From: Bimastos eiseni
Lineage: Eukaryota; Annelida; Clitellata; Crassiclitellata; Lumbricidae
Assembly: GCA_959347315.1 (NCBI GenBank)
Contig: OY365810.1
Span: forward strand, 522,001-586,000
Length of the DNA stretch: 64,000 nt
Reading direction: 5' to 3'
Below the pieces are notes generated by a model that worked only from the letters and a program-made list of their open reading frames with translations, was not told the DNA's origin and made no database searches. The position numbers and the translations under genes were made by a program. Each line of letters opens with the position of its first letter. Positions within the stretch are counted from its first letter, which is position 1. Of this stretch, positions 26,401 through 34,246 are shown piece after piece.

Positions 26401-29400
26401 TTTGTTTCCTTTCCGTATCAGTTGTGCAACGAATGCATTGCAGGTGTATCAGAGCGTACAGAGAACAGAACAGGCAATAATGCTCACCGATAAAATGCAC
26501 GCAGCGGTTGAAATGGTAATAAAATAATTAAAGCCAAGAATAAGGTTTGGCTTAAGACATTTTGGACTAATCGGAAAAACTGCAGCGCACAACTTGTCTA
26601 TGGCGACCCATGTAGGCCTAGGCCTATAAGCCTATGAAAGCCTACCTTCCATTTTTTCTGGTTCCTCTTTAATTTCGTCAACCGAACGTGTTGGTGCGAA
26701 TTCTGTGCAAAAGAAGTGCTAACATAATGCTCAATTGTGCTCAAACATTTTTTTTAGCTCTACTTCAAGAGAAACTTCTCCAAGGTGATACTCTAAAATT
26801 CTTGCACGAGTGCGTGTCATGATATCGCTGTACAGTTCATTCTGATCAGTAAAAGACTATCTATTTACAGAAGGTGTTGACTGTTGATCAGTTCATGTGA
26901 CTTTCACTTACTCATTACAGCATATCAAAATAAAACTAAAGTTGTCTTAAAGGCAAATATTATGCAGCTGAAAATGCTAGACCATTTTTGGATCTATTGT
27001 GGTGGGGATAAAAATTAACATGACATGAGCAACACAATGAACAAGATTTCTACATCAACATCTATCAACATCTCCAAATTCGCGTCCATTTAGCATTGTT
27101 GGTCCATTGACGTAACATTGAGACAGCCAAAAATAGTGAAAAGAGTTTCTATTTAGACCAAGATCGGTTTTGAATTTGCAGAAGTACAACTTATGATTTA
27201 TTTTAGAAAGACTTCATGCACTAGTGGGTTGCAAAAAGAATTGCTGTCTGAGTTATTTTGATTGATTGCAAGGTCACTAAAACAGAGCCGAACTTGAAGA
27301 AAGCGTAGCAGATTTATGTAATATTACAATCATATCAACAAAGTTAAAACACGAAATAAAAACAATTGGTCACCTGTAAAATATGCTTCTAAGCGTTTGA
27401 GCTCCTCATCATTCATTGTAATATCTTTCACTGCAGTCTTTTGCAAACGAGTCAACAACTGATTAAACAGTTGTTCTGCAAAGTCCTTGAGTTGACCACT
27501 GGTCAGAAATTCATATAGACGGCATAGTTCTTCCTCTGTTTCACACCAGATGTAGAGAATAATGCTCTGTCCTTTCTTGGCAGCAATTAAATTTACCTGA
27601 ACACGTTCCAATATCCTATTGCTATCCGCTATTGATGTACCACTGAGCGCACTTGTAACTCTTGCTACAATTTCATCTTCTGTATGTTGAACATTTTCTA
27701 AAGGTCCATCGAGATGAGCATGGACTTTCACAACAACTGAAAACAAATAAGCAGTTTAAGGATGGTTAACAGTGTTGACTAAAAGTGTCTTCAAATATCC
27801 ACCGATAAAAAATATATTCAAAAATATATACCAAAGACACTCAATGATACACAAGGAGCAATTTTTACGGCTTATACACGTTATTAGTAATTATTTTTAT
27901 AAGGCGACCTTATATAGTCCAATCAATGCCAAAGAAAAGGGTGCTGCACACGAGGTCAAAAATAAATCACTGATAATTTTATCAGTTGCATGATAGTTTA
28001 AGCGAATTGCCACTAGTGTCTGAATTCCTACAAGGCAGTAGTATGGTTAGAGTAAAATGTGACAGAATTAGCCGTGGGGAGCCCACAACATCAACTCGTA
28101 CCCATTCCATAAACAAGGAGGAGTAGGAACGGTTCTGTCCTGTTTTGTGTCAAATATGTGAAGAGACTTATGATCTCCTCAAGCAGCCAAAGCATGTAGT
28201 AGGCCTTCATCTTCACAATGGTAGGCCTATGTTTATGATCAAAATACTAGGGCAATATTTCGAGGCGTTTTTATGCTCGAGTCACCAAGGCTCAGGCTCT
28301 CGATATTGTTGATTCTTATGTAATTCTAAATCTCAATCCAAAAACGTAACTTCACAAATCCAATTCATTTGTTGAAAAAGCTAAGTTCCTGGTTTAGATT
28401 CTGTCTCAAAATGTCTCAGTAATTTAACCTGGCCCTCTCGAAATTACATTCCTGGATCAGTTAACCATTGATTGACATTTGCCACCAGAGTACTGTTCAG
28501 GGCTGCAAACATGTTCGTTTATTGGATATTTGTTTTTTTGCAAAAAATCAAAAGATACGAAAAATGTCAACCTTTGCTTTTTTGTTTTCACAAATAGTTG
28601 TATTCAATTTACTAATATTACCATTATATTACTAATTGTGTGGTTTTCAATCCGAAATCAAGCTAAATTAATTTCAAAAACGAGTTGTAACCCATTTTCA
28701 TGCTGTGTTTGGTGCTTTTATAACAAAGCTGTTGTGACAAAGTCCAAAGGAAAACAAAACCCCCAAAAACAAATAAAACAAAAAAAACAACTTTAGATTT
28801 TTAAAACAATATTGGTTTTTACACTCCTTGTGCTGTTAGGCAGCTGGCTTAATAAAGAAAATACTTACTTACTCATTGAGATGGCTCGCTAACAAGACTT
28901 TGTCCTTGGGACCCACCTTCAACTTTGCCCTCCTATTGGTATCGACTATTGGATTTGTGGACAACAGAATAAATGATAATATTTTTTATCTTTAATGAGC
29001 AACCCTGTCTGTAATGACAAGCATGAAATAATATAGAAACCGGTTACAAAATTCACAATCAAAAGAGGACAGGGATCCGGAATATTTTAGAACTGAGAGA
29101 AATGAAGATTTCCATGGCTTTATTAAACACAAATATCAAGAAAGTGACTCCACCTCCGCCTGATGCAAACATGTCTGCAATATGACTTTGGTTCGAATGA
29201 CGAAGACAACTAATTGTCTGCTGATAGTGACGTTGGCTGCGTCTTCGCAAAATGTCTAAAAGATCTTCATTTTTTTTGCATGGATTTGTTTCTGTTGAAA
29301 TGACGACTCTCTGTCTACTGCTAATGACCTTTGCTGAACACAGAAGATCAAGCAGAATACTCAAATCTAGTAGATCAATCAAACTATCCTGATTGGTATC

Positions 29401-32400
29401 TATTATTGTCATTTCCTCTTCTGTCAAAGGCCACTCTCCTCCGTATTCTGGATTATATTCTGAAAAAGAATAACCAAAATTTGTAATATTTGTACCTACA
29501 ATTAAATGATCGGTCCCACACACATTTAATGCAAATTCAAATTATTATAACACACAGATCGCTTAAAATGTTAATTGATACACGAACCATTACACTTCAA
29601 AAATGGGTGCTAATTGTTAATTATTAATCAAAATTGTTGATGTTATTATTATCATAATTATTTTCAACCATGAACTTATATCAAATCAATGTCAAGGTAT
29701 TACTGGAGTACGTCAAGTCGTCATCACCCTGTAAAAACATTTATTTAATAAAAAAATCCTGTAAAATATATACCTAATAAGAACAACTGTTTAAATGGAA
29801 ACTGGGTTGGTGAAGAGACTCATACACAAGTAGAAGCTGGACGCGATGACAAAAAATGTGTTTAATTAATGGAAGCTGGACACGATGGAAAGAATTGTGT
29901 TTCAATGGAAGCTGGCAATTATAATGAATGTAGCTGAAACAAAAGAAAACAGTAACACACATTTCCCACAATGGTAAGCAAGGTGTTCACGTACTCCAGT
30001 AATACTTAATGTCAATACAGAAGGCATCACCAGTGGTGCATGAAAACCCATCATCCAAAATCACAAGTATCCAAAATCCAATTGATCAGTCCAATAAGAT
30101 AAAAAAGGCGGCTTATGGTTGACAAGCATTATGGAAAAGGTAAATCATAACGCCTTGGCAACAAGCTGCTTTGGTTTCCCAGTCGCGCTTAGTGCACTCT
30201 CGTCGTTAAAAGTATGAAGCCAGGAATAAAATGATGTAAGCGACTTAGCAATAAAAACTGAAACAGGAAAATAATTTCAAAAACTTGACCCTGCAGTCCT
30301 GCACCAAAAAATTCAATCACCAGAATAATCAAAGAGCGTTAATGAATATTAACCAACACACATTGCAAACATTAGGTCTACTTCTGGTCATTTCAACCAA
30401 AAAAAGCCATCAAAACTTTCAATGTAAGTGGTTTAGATCTATTCAGTTGAGTGGTTAACTTGCACTGATTGAGCACGCAGTTGTGCATGGCATCTTGCTT
30501 CATGTTGTTCAGTCTGATTAGGTCTGTGCATTAGGCAGATCAGTTAAATTTCAGATTCAGGTTTTTTTCCAAATAATTAGATCTCTATAGCTTCTTATCG
30601 GAATATACATTGATTTCATGCAGATTCGACTGCTGTAATTCACTGGAAAAGGAACGCTGGTGGGCTGAAATGCACAGCGATCATTGACTGCTGGTCGGAG
30701 ATTAGGAAACAATACAAATTCAGTGATAGAATATTTCATACACACAATGAAATCTCGAAGTATATTATTGGAATTGTACTTTGCCGTGCCTAATCACACT
30801 AACCTCCATTCCCGTTTATGTAATTGACAACGTGTAGTTGCTCAGTGTCTCGAAGAGCCTCAATAAAACGATCGCCTTGACGTTTCTCCAAAATATAATC
30901 CAACAGCTGAGAGTTCATCGTATAAACAGAACTCTTGGCCTTAACTTCAGAAATTTCTTTCCGAGAAAGAGTTTTGTTTGCAAGTAATTTATCCAGAAGT
31001 CCATAATCGGGTTCTATGCGATCCTCCAGGAAGTCTTTGTGCCGTTCAATTGCTTCATTGATATTGTGTGGTGCTTTATTTTTTTTACTACCACTTGTAG
31101 AAAATAAATGTTTCATCTTCCCAAATATTGAAGGACGGATACGTTTATCTATACGTTTCTCCTTCGGATCTGAGTCACCCTTAACAACCTGTCTGCTTGG
31201 TTTAATTGTTTTGTCCATTGGTTTAATTGATTTTTCTATTATGCCGATGTTATCTGAATCTGGTTCTACCTCCATTTCTTGTACACTTTGCACACTCACA
31301 TTCTGAAAACATAAAATATTGTTTCATTAATGTTGTGATCGTAATCACAGATTTACATGACATCTCTTCACCAAAGACTCATCATAAATGTCGATACTCC
31401 CGATCTAACTATAGAACAAAGGATTGAACCAAATTTATTTATTTATTACCGATATTTGATACCTCCCTTCTTTCAACATTTTTTGCTCAGAAGTACATAC
31501 ACACGCCTCGACGGTGCAATTTCAGTTGTACTGCGGAGGAATTGTGAGTGAAGAACTTGCTTTACGTCCCTACACAGTGAAGGTCCGGACGAGTGTCGAT
31601 CCCGCTCGCTCAGCGCACACTGAACATTACGGGCTGACCACTCTAACCAATCGGCCACTGTACTTATGGAATATTGGTGACGAGTTCAGTCATACCTAAT
31701 GTTCTACAACTGAAGTTACTGCATTATTTGAGTATAATTATTCGGGCTTAGAAGAGTGTGTGGGTTATGTGACCTACTCTGAAAGGCACAAAAAGTCGGA
31801 AATTCAAAGGGCGTATACACAAGATATTAACTTGGAAGGATGAACATATACTTTTCTGAAATGAGGTAATGAGTGTTTGCATTCCTGACGGTTGTATAAT
31901 CACGTGGCTGTAAAAAATTCTTGATTCGGCATCTCTTAATGCCTAACTCCATAAGTGGATTTTACACGTTGACCCACTGTAGTTATCTGAACATGCCTTA
32001 GAATACACTTTAAAATGTTTACACTCGAAATTAGTGCCATATCCAATTTTGCATATGTATTTGGCTGAAATTGCTCAATACCTTGGAGAGCACAACACGT
32101 TTTATCTCGGATAGTAAGCGTTTCAGCTATAATGTAGGCATGTGAAAAATGTTAGTTGAATATTGCCTAAAAATTTAGATATCTGGCGCAAATTGACGAT
32201 TTTTAAAGACAATTACTTGTGTAGCCTGACGTTCAAGATGAGATCTTTGAGTTATGTTTTGAACATCTGTGTGAAAATAATTTCTTACTTATCCTAGGCA
32301 TGCCAGCCTTCTAAGTTAATATCTTGTGTATACGCCGTCTCCAATGCGGTAATAAACTATTTTTGAATTTCTTCCTATTTTTAGTAGTTTCTCAAGCATG

Positions 32401-32555
32401 GACAGTGATATTTGTTGAGACAAATACAAAACGGCTGCATCTTGTGTAAAATTTCGTTCTGTCTTAGTCAAAAGAAATGGACTTACTGAGCTGCTTGTCT
32501 TTGAAACTGTGTCATCCTCTTCTTCTGACAGCTTTTCTGTTTGATCATCTGCCAT
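19595..32555 (-). CDS. CARD/TRADD-N-like/beta-propeller death-fold adaptor, multi-exon
   Basis: Exons: 32487-32555, 30804-31302, 29154-29459, 27374-27736, 26646-26702, 25615-25662, 25170-25211, 24099-24131, 22616-22645, 21922-22206, 21027-21380, 19595-20469. The total is about 986 residues, or 956 without the two VDVA cassettes. The first intron is phase 0; all later ones are phase 1. Every donor is GT and every acceptor AG. Order: acidic N-terminus, basic/proline stretch, CARD, CARD, TRADD-N-like alpha/beta domain, short acidic-glycine linker, CARD, second TRADD-N-like domain, NHL-like beta-propeller to the stop. No NACHT, kinase, TIR or protease domain and no signal peptide or membrane segment was seen, so a cytosolic scaffold is likely. 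CARDs normally recruit caspases or adaptors by homotypic contact; the propeller may sense a ligand. The role in apoptosis or immunity is inferred. Confidence 0.8.
21027..21380 (-). CDS. Exon encoding TRADD-N-like domain 2
   Basis: 118 codons, phase 1-1. It reads VVLKIKVTFESNLEEIEKQI, then RGNIEIVSSQQERGVVIWCW and SALKTFEDLSL. The architecture is the same as exon 4, with the same V-V-K-V opening and a GVVIWCW strand in place of GQSIILYI. The two domains are therefore probably paralogous. In both cases the domain follows a CARD. Confidence 0.5.
21922..22206 (-). CDS. Exon encoding CARD 3
   Basis: 95 codons, phase 1-1, acceptor TTATTGCAG, donor GGCG|GTGAGT. It reads EPLTDEDINAAILRNNTEFF (helix 1), GVINKLHANEILSDEDTRYI (helices 2-3), EKIDEMLSVIRNSSSEDYDT (helix 4 and loop), FVSLLRESGQTLVANVAEKG (helices 5-6). 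The L..L...ILSDED and LLRESGQ..VA signatures are the clearest CARD match of the three. Confidence 0.85.
22616..26702 (-). CDS. Linker region: string of tiny phase 1-1 exons
   Basis: Five spliceable mini-exons lie here: 26646-26702 (EFAPTRSVDEIKEEPEKME), 25615-25662 (VDVAQVPAFKGTDSNE), 25170-25211 (VDVAPAFKGTDSNE), 24099-24131 (ESDEDVEREKQ) and 22616-22645 (GGAGSVKPGE). All are symmetric, so any subset keeps frame. The two VDVA exons arose by a tandem duplication of about 0.4 kb. They encode a flexible acidic/glycine linker between TRADD-N-like domain 1 and CARD 3. Alternative splicing is likely but cannot be shown here. Confidence 0.62.
22731..22968 (-). other. Open frame with 36-bp tandem duplication inside a CARD-gene intron
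   Basis: A minus-strand frame beginning MYDLNYKQREKGNREF and ending HVEDPSR then TGA. Its middle repeats the 12-codon unit GTGGKDAGEGNE; the DNA repeat is 22771-22806 and 22807-22842. Each unit contains a GAAG|GTAACG site that could act as a phase 1 donor, but no good acceptor precedes it. Possibly an unused or alternative linker exon; the opening faintly resembles CARD helix 1. Confidence 0.3.
23053..23625. mobile_element. Foldback/MITE element with GAAGCTGGA minisatellite core
   Basis: The left end (GTTTTGGCGCAGGATGTTTT near 23057) pairs with the inverted right end (CGCCAAAACGTCCTGCGCC near 23597). Both arms continue for about 60 imperfect bases, including ATACAATATT. The interior (23230-23480) is tandem TCAATCCAGCTTCCATTTAA units. 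No coding capacity. It lies in an intron of the CARD gene. Confidence 0.7.
23790..23822 (-). pseudogene. Dead duplicate of the ESDEDVEREKQ mini-exon
   Basis: Nearly identical to exon 24099-24131, with the same donor CAAG|GTGAAAAC, but the acceptor AG has become GG (TCTCACGG). A downstream AG could rescue a shorter version, so use cannot be excluded. Confidence 0.6.
24190..24305. repeat. (ATAATG/ATGATG)n simple repeat
   Basis: AT-rich trinucleotide-like repeat in a CARD-gene intron. Confidence 0.85.
24877..24903 (-). pseudogene. Dead linker mini-exon (ESESKKME)
   Basis: A 27-base phase 1-1 frame aligned with exon 26646-26702 at its 3' end (AAATGGAAG). The donor GT has changed to AT (GGAAG|ATAGG) and the acceptor AG to AA. 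It appears to be a decayed copy. Confidence 0.45.
24914..25670. repeat. Tandem duplication carrying a linker mini-exon
   Basis: Unit 1 (about 24914-25220) and unit 2 (about 25243-25670) share the blocks ATGCAAACCACAATAGT, AATTCACTGCACTTGCCAGA, GGTACGGATGTCTCGATC and the VDVA exon. Unit 2 has about 110 extra bases in the middle. Divergence is low, so the event is fairly recent. Confidence 0.8.
25727..26180 (+). mobile_element. LINE ORF2 C-terminal fragment, antisense in a CARD-gene intron
   Basis: The plus-strand translation LSELELKRLYRIQNTFAR, then LLYQLHWLPF, is the conserved post-reverse-transcriptase tail of CR1/L2-like LINEs (RL..IQN...R ... LHWLPV). Frames shift after position 25875. 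It ends in a TTAATTAATTAA tract at 26188. Confidence 0.75.
27374..27736 (-). CDS. Exon 4: TRADD-N-like domain 1
   Basis: 121 codons, phase 1-1. It opens VVVKVHAHLDGPLEN (beta strand), then has an amphipathic helix, RVQVNLIAAKKGQSIILYIW (two strands), TEEELCRLYEFLTSGQLKDF and EQLFNQLL (helices). The order strand-helix-strand-strand-helix, with a GQSIILYI turn-strand and an exposed helix ending in a F..SG.L pattern, resembles the N-terminal domain of TRADD and related alpha/beta adaptor domains in invertebrate death-fold proteins. The match is by pattern, not by search. Confidence 0.5.
27770..29050 (-). other. Intron of the CARD gene, no feature seen
   Basis: AT-rich sequence between exons 3 and 4. 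Open frames here have no recognisable similarity or splice context. Confidence 0.5.
29154..29459 (-). CDS. Exon 3: CARD 2
   Basis: Acceptor TTTTTCAG|AATATAATCC, donor GGAG|GTGGAG, phase 1-1. The exon reads EYNPEYGGEWPLTEEEM, then LLDLLCSAKVIS, EDLLDILRRRSQRHY and SHIADMF. The spacing follows CARD helices (LLD.L....+S ... LLDIL ... ADM), although helix 1 is unusual, with IIDTNQDSLIDLLDL. Divergent from CARD 1. Confidence 0.72.
29696..30007. mobile_element. hAT-like MITE with GAAGCTGGA repeats
   Basis: The ends GGTATTACTGGAGTACGT and ACGTACTCCAGTAATACT are inverted copies. They are flanked by a perfect 8-bp duplication AATGTCAA (29688-29695 and 30008-30015). The interior holds several ATGGAAGCTGGA units. 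312 bp, non-coding, in the intron between exons 2 and 3 of the CARD gene. Confidence 0.78.
30016..30800 (-). other. Intron of the CARD gene, no feature seen
   Basis: No exon, RNA gene or bounded repeat is recognisable between the MITE and exon 2. Confidence 0.45.
30804..31302 (-). CDS. Exon 2: basic linker and CARD 1
   Basis: The acceptor is TTTTCAG|AATGTG and the donor GGAG|GTTAGT. The first 80 or so residues are charged and disordered-looking (KSIKPMDKTIKPSRQ). The rest matches a CARD: NEAIERHKDFLEDRI (helix 1), DYGLLDKLLANKTLSRKEI (helices 2-3), LLDYILEKRQGDRFIEAL (helices 4-5) and HVVNYI (helix 6). A CARD is a six-helix death-fold domain used for homotypic assembly with caspases and adaptors. 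Confidence 0.8.
31450..31675 (-). repeat. tRNA-derived SINE-like element
   Basis: On the minus strand a box A-like TGGCCGATTGG is followed about 44 bases later by a box B-like GGATCGACAC, the internal RNA polymerase III promoter spacing of tRNA-derived SINEs. The adjoining CTCAGAAGTACATAC stretch is related to sequence near 8280 and 45000, so it belongs to a dispersed family. It is in intron 1 of the CARD gene. Confidence 0.5.
31680..32480 (-). other. Intron 1 of the CARD gene, no feature seen
   Basis: AT-rich sequence without recognisable coding or repeat structure. Confidence 0.45.
32487..32555 (-). CDS. Exon 1 of the CARD gene (start codon)
   Basis: It starts MADDQTEKLSEEEDD and runs 23 codons to the donor CTCA|GTAAGT, phase 0. 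It is acidic and serine-rich, probably disordered. The next exon opens in phase with NVSVQSVQEMEVEP. The end of a foldback element lies 77 bases upstream of the ATG. Confidence 0.7.
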
Positions 32556-32631
32556 TTGAATGAAAACAGATTTAATTTTGGGCTGAACATAAAATTAACA
32601 GAACTTAGCGCGCATATCAATCAATCAATCG

Positions 32632-33180
32632 CTTAGTATTCATTGTTCATTATAAGAAAACCTTGGTCATTTAATTGTGGGTCTAGCCCGTGGGAGTGGG
32701 CCAGTCGGCAAGTCAATCAATCAATCAGTCAGTCAGGCAGTCAATCAATCAATCAGTCAGTCAGTCAGTCAGTCAGTCAGGCAGTCAATCAATCAATCAA
32801 TCAGTCAGTCAGTCAGTCAGTCAGTCAGGCAGTCAATCAATCAATCAATCAAAAATGTATTGTTTCCAGCCGTCATACACATGTACATTATTGATGTACA
32901 AATGTGGGCTAACTACAAATGCCATACAAGTTCGTTTCAATTAGAGTCACTGGGTTTGGTAGCAAAAGGAGGACCAATAAGAAACCTCTGCATGTACTCT
33001 GTACAGGCGACTGATCATTGTCAAATTGAGAAGTATAAAATATTGTTGAGCGATTGAAACTGTTATTGATAATCAGAAATTTTAACAAATCTTAAGTAGA
33101 CTTGCCGACTGGCCGGTCCCACGGGCTAGACCCGCAATTAAATGACCAAGGTTTTCTTATAATGAACAATGAATACTAAG
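32632..33180. mobile_element. 549-bp foldback element with CAAT/CAGT minisatellite, upstream of the CARD gene
   Basis: The left arm 32632-32714 is repeated in inverted orientation at 33099-33180, about 82 bp with few mismatches (ends CTTAGTATTCATTGTTC and GAACAATGAATACTAAG). Inside, 32714-32850 is a minisatellite of TCAATCAATCAGTCAGTCAG-type units. The inverted arms could form a long hairpin. It starts 77 bases upstream of the ATG of the CARD gene, so it probably overlaps the promoter or 5' UTR. Confidence 0.85.
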
Positions 33181-33189
33181 CTTCATTAT

Positions 33190-33480
33190 TAATATTGTTG
33201 CATTAGTTTTTGTAGAATGTAAGAGGCAGGGTCTCAGTCTTATTTAAAGATAAGAGAATAGAGAATGTGGCAGCATCACGGATGTCAGTAGGTAATGAGC
33301 TCCAGATGAAGGGGTTTTAATTAAGGGTCCCACACAATGAATAGAAAACTTGCGGCTATTTGTTTTGACAGGAGAAGCTCGGTAGAAAGAAGAAGCTCGA
33401 GTTGGGTAGCTGCATGTATGCGGATCACTGGCTAATGTAAACTAGTGGGTAAAGGTGAGGTGGAAGTAAATTGTTTGTGA
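33190..33480 (-). mobile_element. LINE ORF2 C-terminal relic
   Basis: The minus-strand translation includes PFIWSSLPTDIRDAATFSI followed by LLSLNKTETLPL. This is the usual LINE tail (W..LP..IR....F...L). Short and degenerate. Confidence 0.55.
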
Positions 33481-33753
33481 AGCGATACATGAAGGAGGCT
33501 GCTTGGTACTCTTTACTTCGTTACTTCGTCATCGTTGGAAGCGACGGTTGACTATACGACTGGAAAATGGAATCATATAGCAATTGACTATTAACTTTTA
33601 AACACTCAATCTGAGATCCAAAACCTCTGGTCTGTATGATTTCCCGGAAGATTTTCCAAGTATCTCTTATGTAATTGTAATATTTATATCTTTATATTAT
33701 TTGTAAACTTTTTCTCTAATTATTAAAAATGTAATTAATAAATCACATTTGGT

Positions 33754-33759
33754 TTTATT
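33754..33759 (-). terminator. Polyadenylation signal AATAAA for kinase C
   Basis: AATAAA on the minus strand about 100 bases downstream of the stop at 33861. Confidence 0.5.
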
Positions 33760-33860
33760 AACCAGACTTCTACTTTAATATTCTAAATTAATTCATAAGG
33801 GGGCCATTCTGGCCTTTTTGCTTGCAAAGGAATCAATAACTGAATCAAAATTTTTGCCAA

Positions 33861-34246
33861 CTACGCTTCAATGTTGCCAATCCATTGACTCTGTTTTGAC
33901 ACATAGTTGCCCGCTGATAGTTTATGACTCGTTTTAACGCATGAATGTTCTCTCTGCATTTGCAACGGAAGCTGAAAGACAACAAAAATCCTCTTGGCAA
34001 CAATTAAATTGGGGAAGAGCTTCTGTAGCAAAATTTCATGCAGTTTATTCAACAACTGAAAAGGTTGAGTAATTTTTGAGCTAATATTTTCTTGATAAAT
34101 TCGTTTTAATGAGTCAACCTCGTCTATTAAATCCTTATAAATGTCGGCAGAGTAACTTTTCACAAAAGTTTTCACAAATGATCTTGCAGTCATAATCTTC
34201 TTGGAGAAACTTCCAAAAAATTCACATTTTTTGCAAAGACTTGACA
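33861..34246 (-). CDS. Last exon of kinase C: alpha/beta tail domain, possibly TRADD-N-related
   Basis: Acceptor GTTTTGTTGCAG, then LSSLCKKCEFF. The helical part contains ARSFVKTFVKSYSADIYKDL and LIDEVDSLKRIYQ. It is followed by NLIVAKRIFVVFQLPLQM. The segment NLIVAK aligns in frame with NLIAAK of TRADD-N-like domain 1 (27374-27736); the DNA AATTTAATTGYTGCCAAGA is shared with one difference. The following strand IFVVFQL may match IILYIW, but the rest of the domain does not align clearly. Homology is a hypothesis. Confidence 0.55.

Noticed and set aside
28479..28796. 105-codon frame with hydrophobic stretch
   Set aside because: AT-rich intron sequence antisense to the CARD gene, with no splice or family support.
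32643..33057. SQSINQS-rich frames in three phases
   Set aside because: They come from the CAAT/CAGT minisatellite inside a foldback element.
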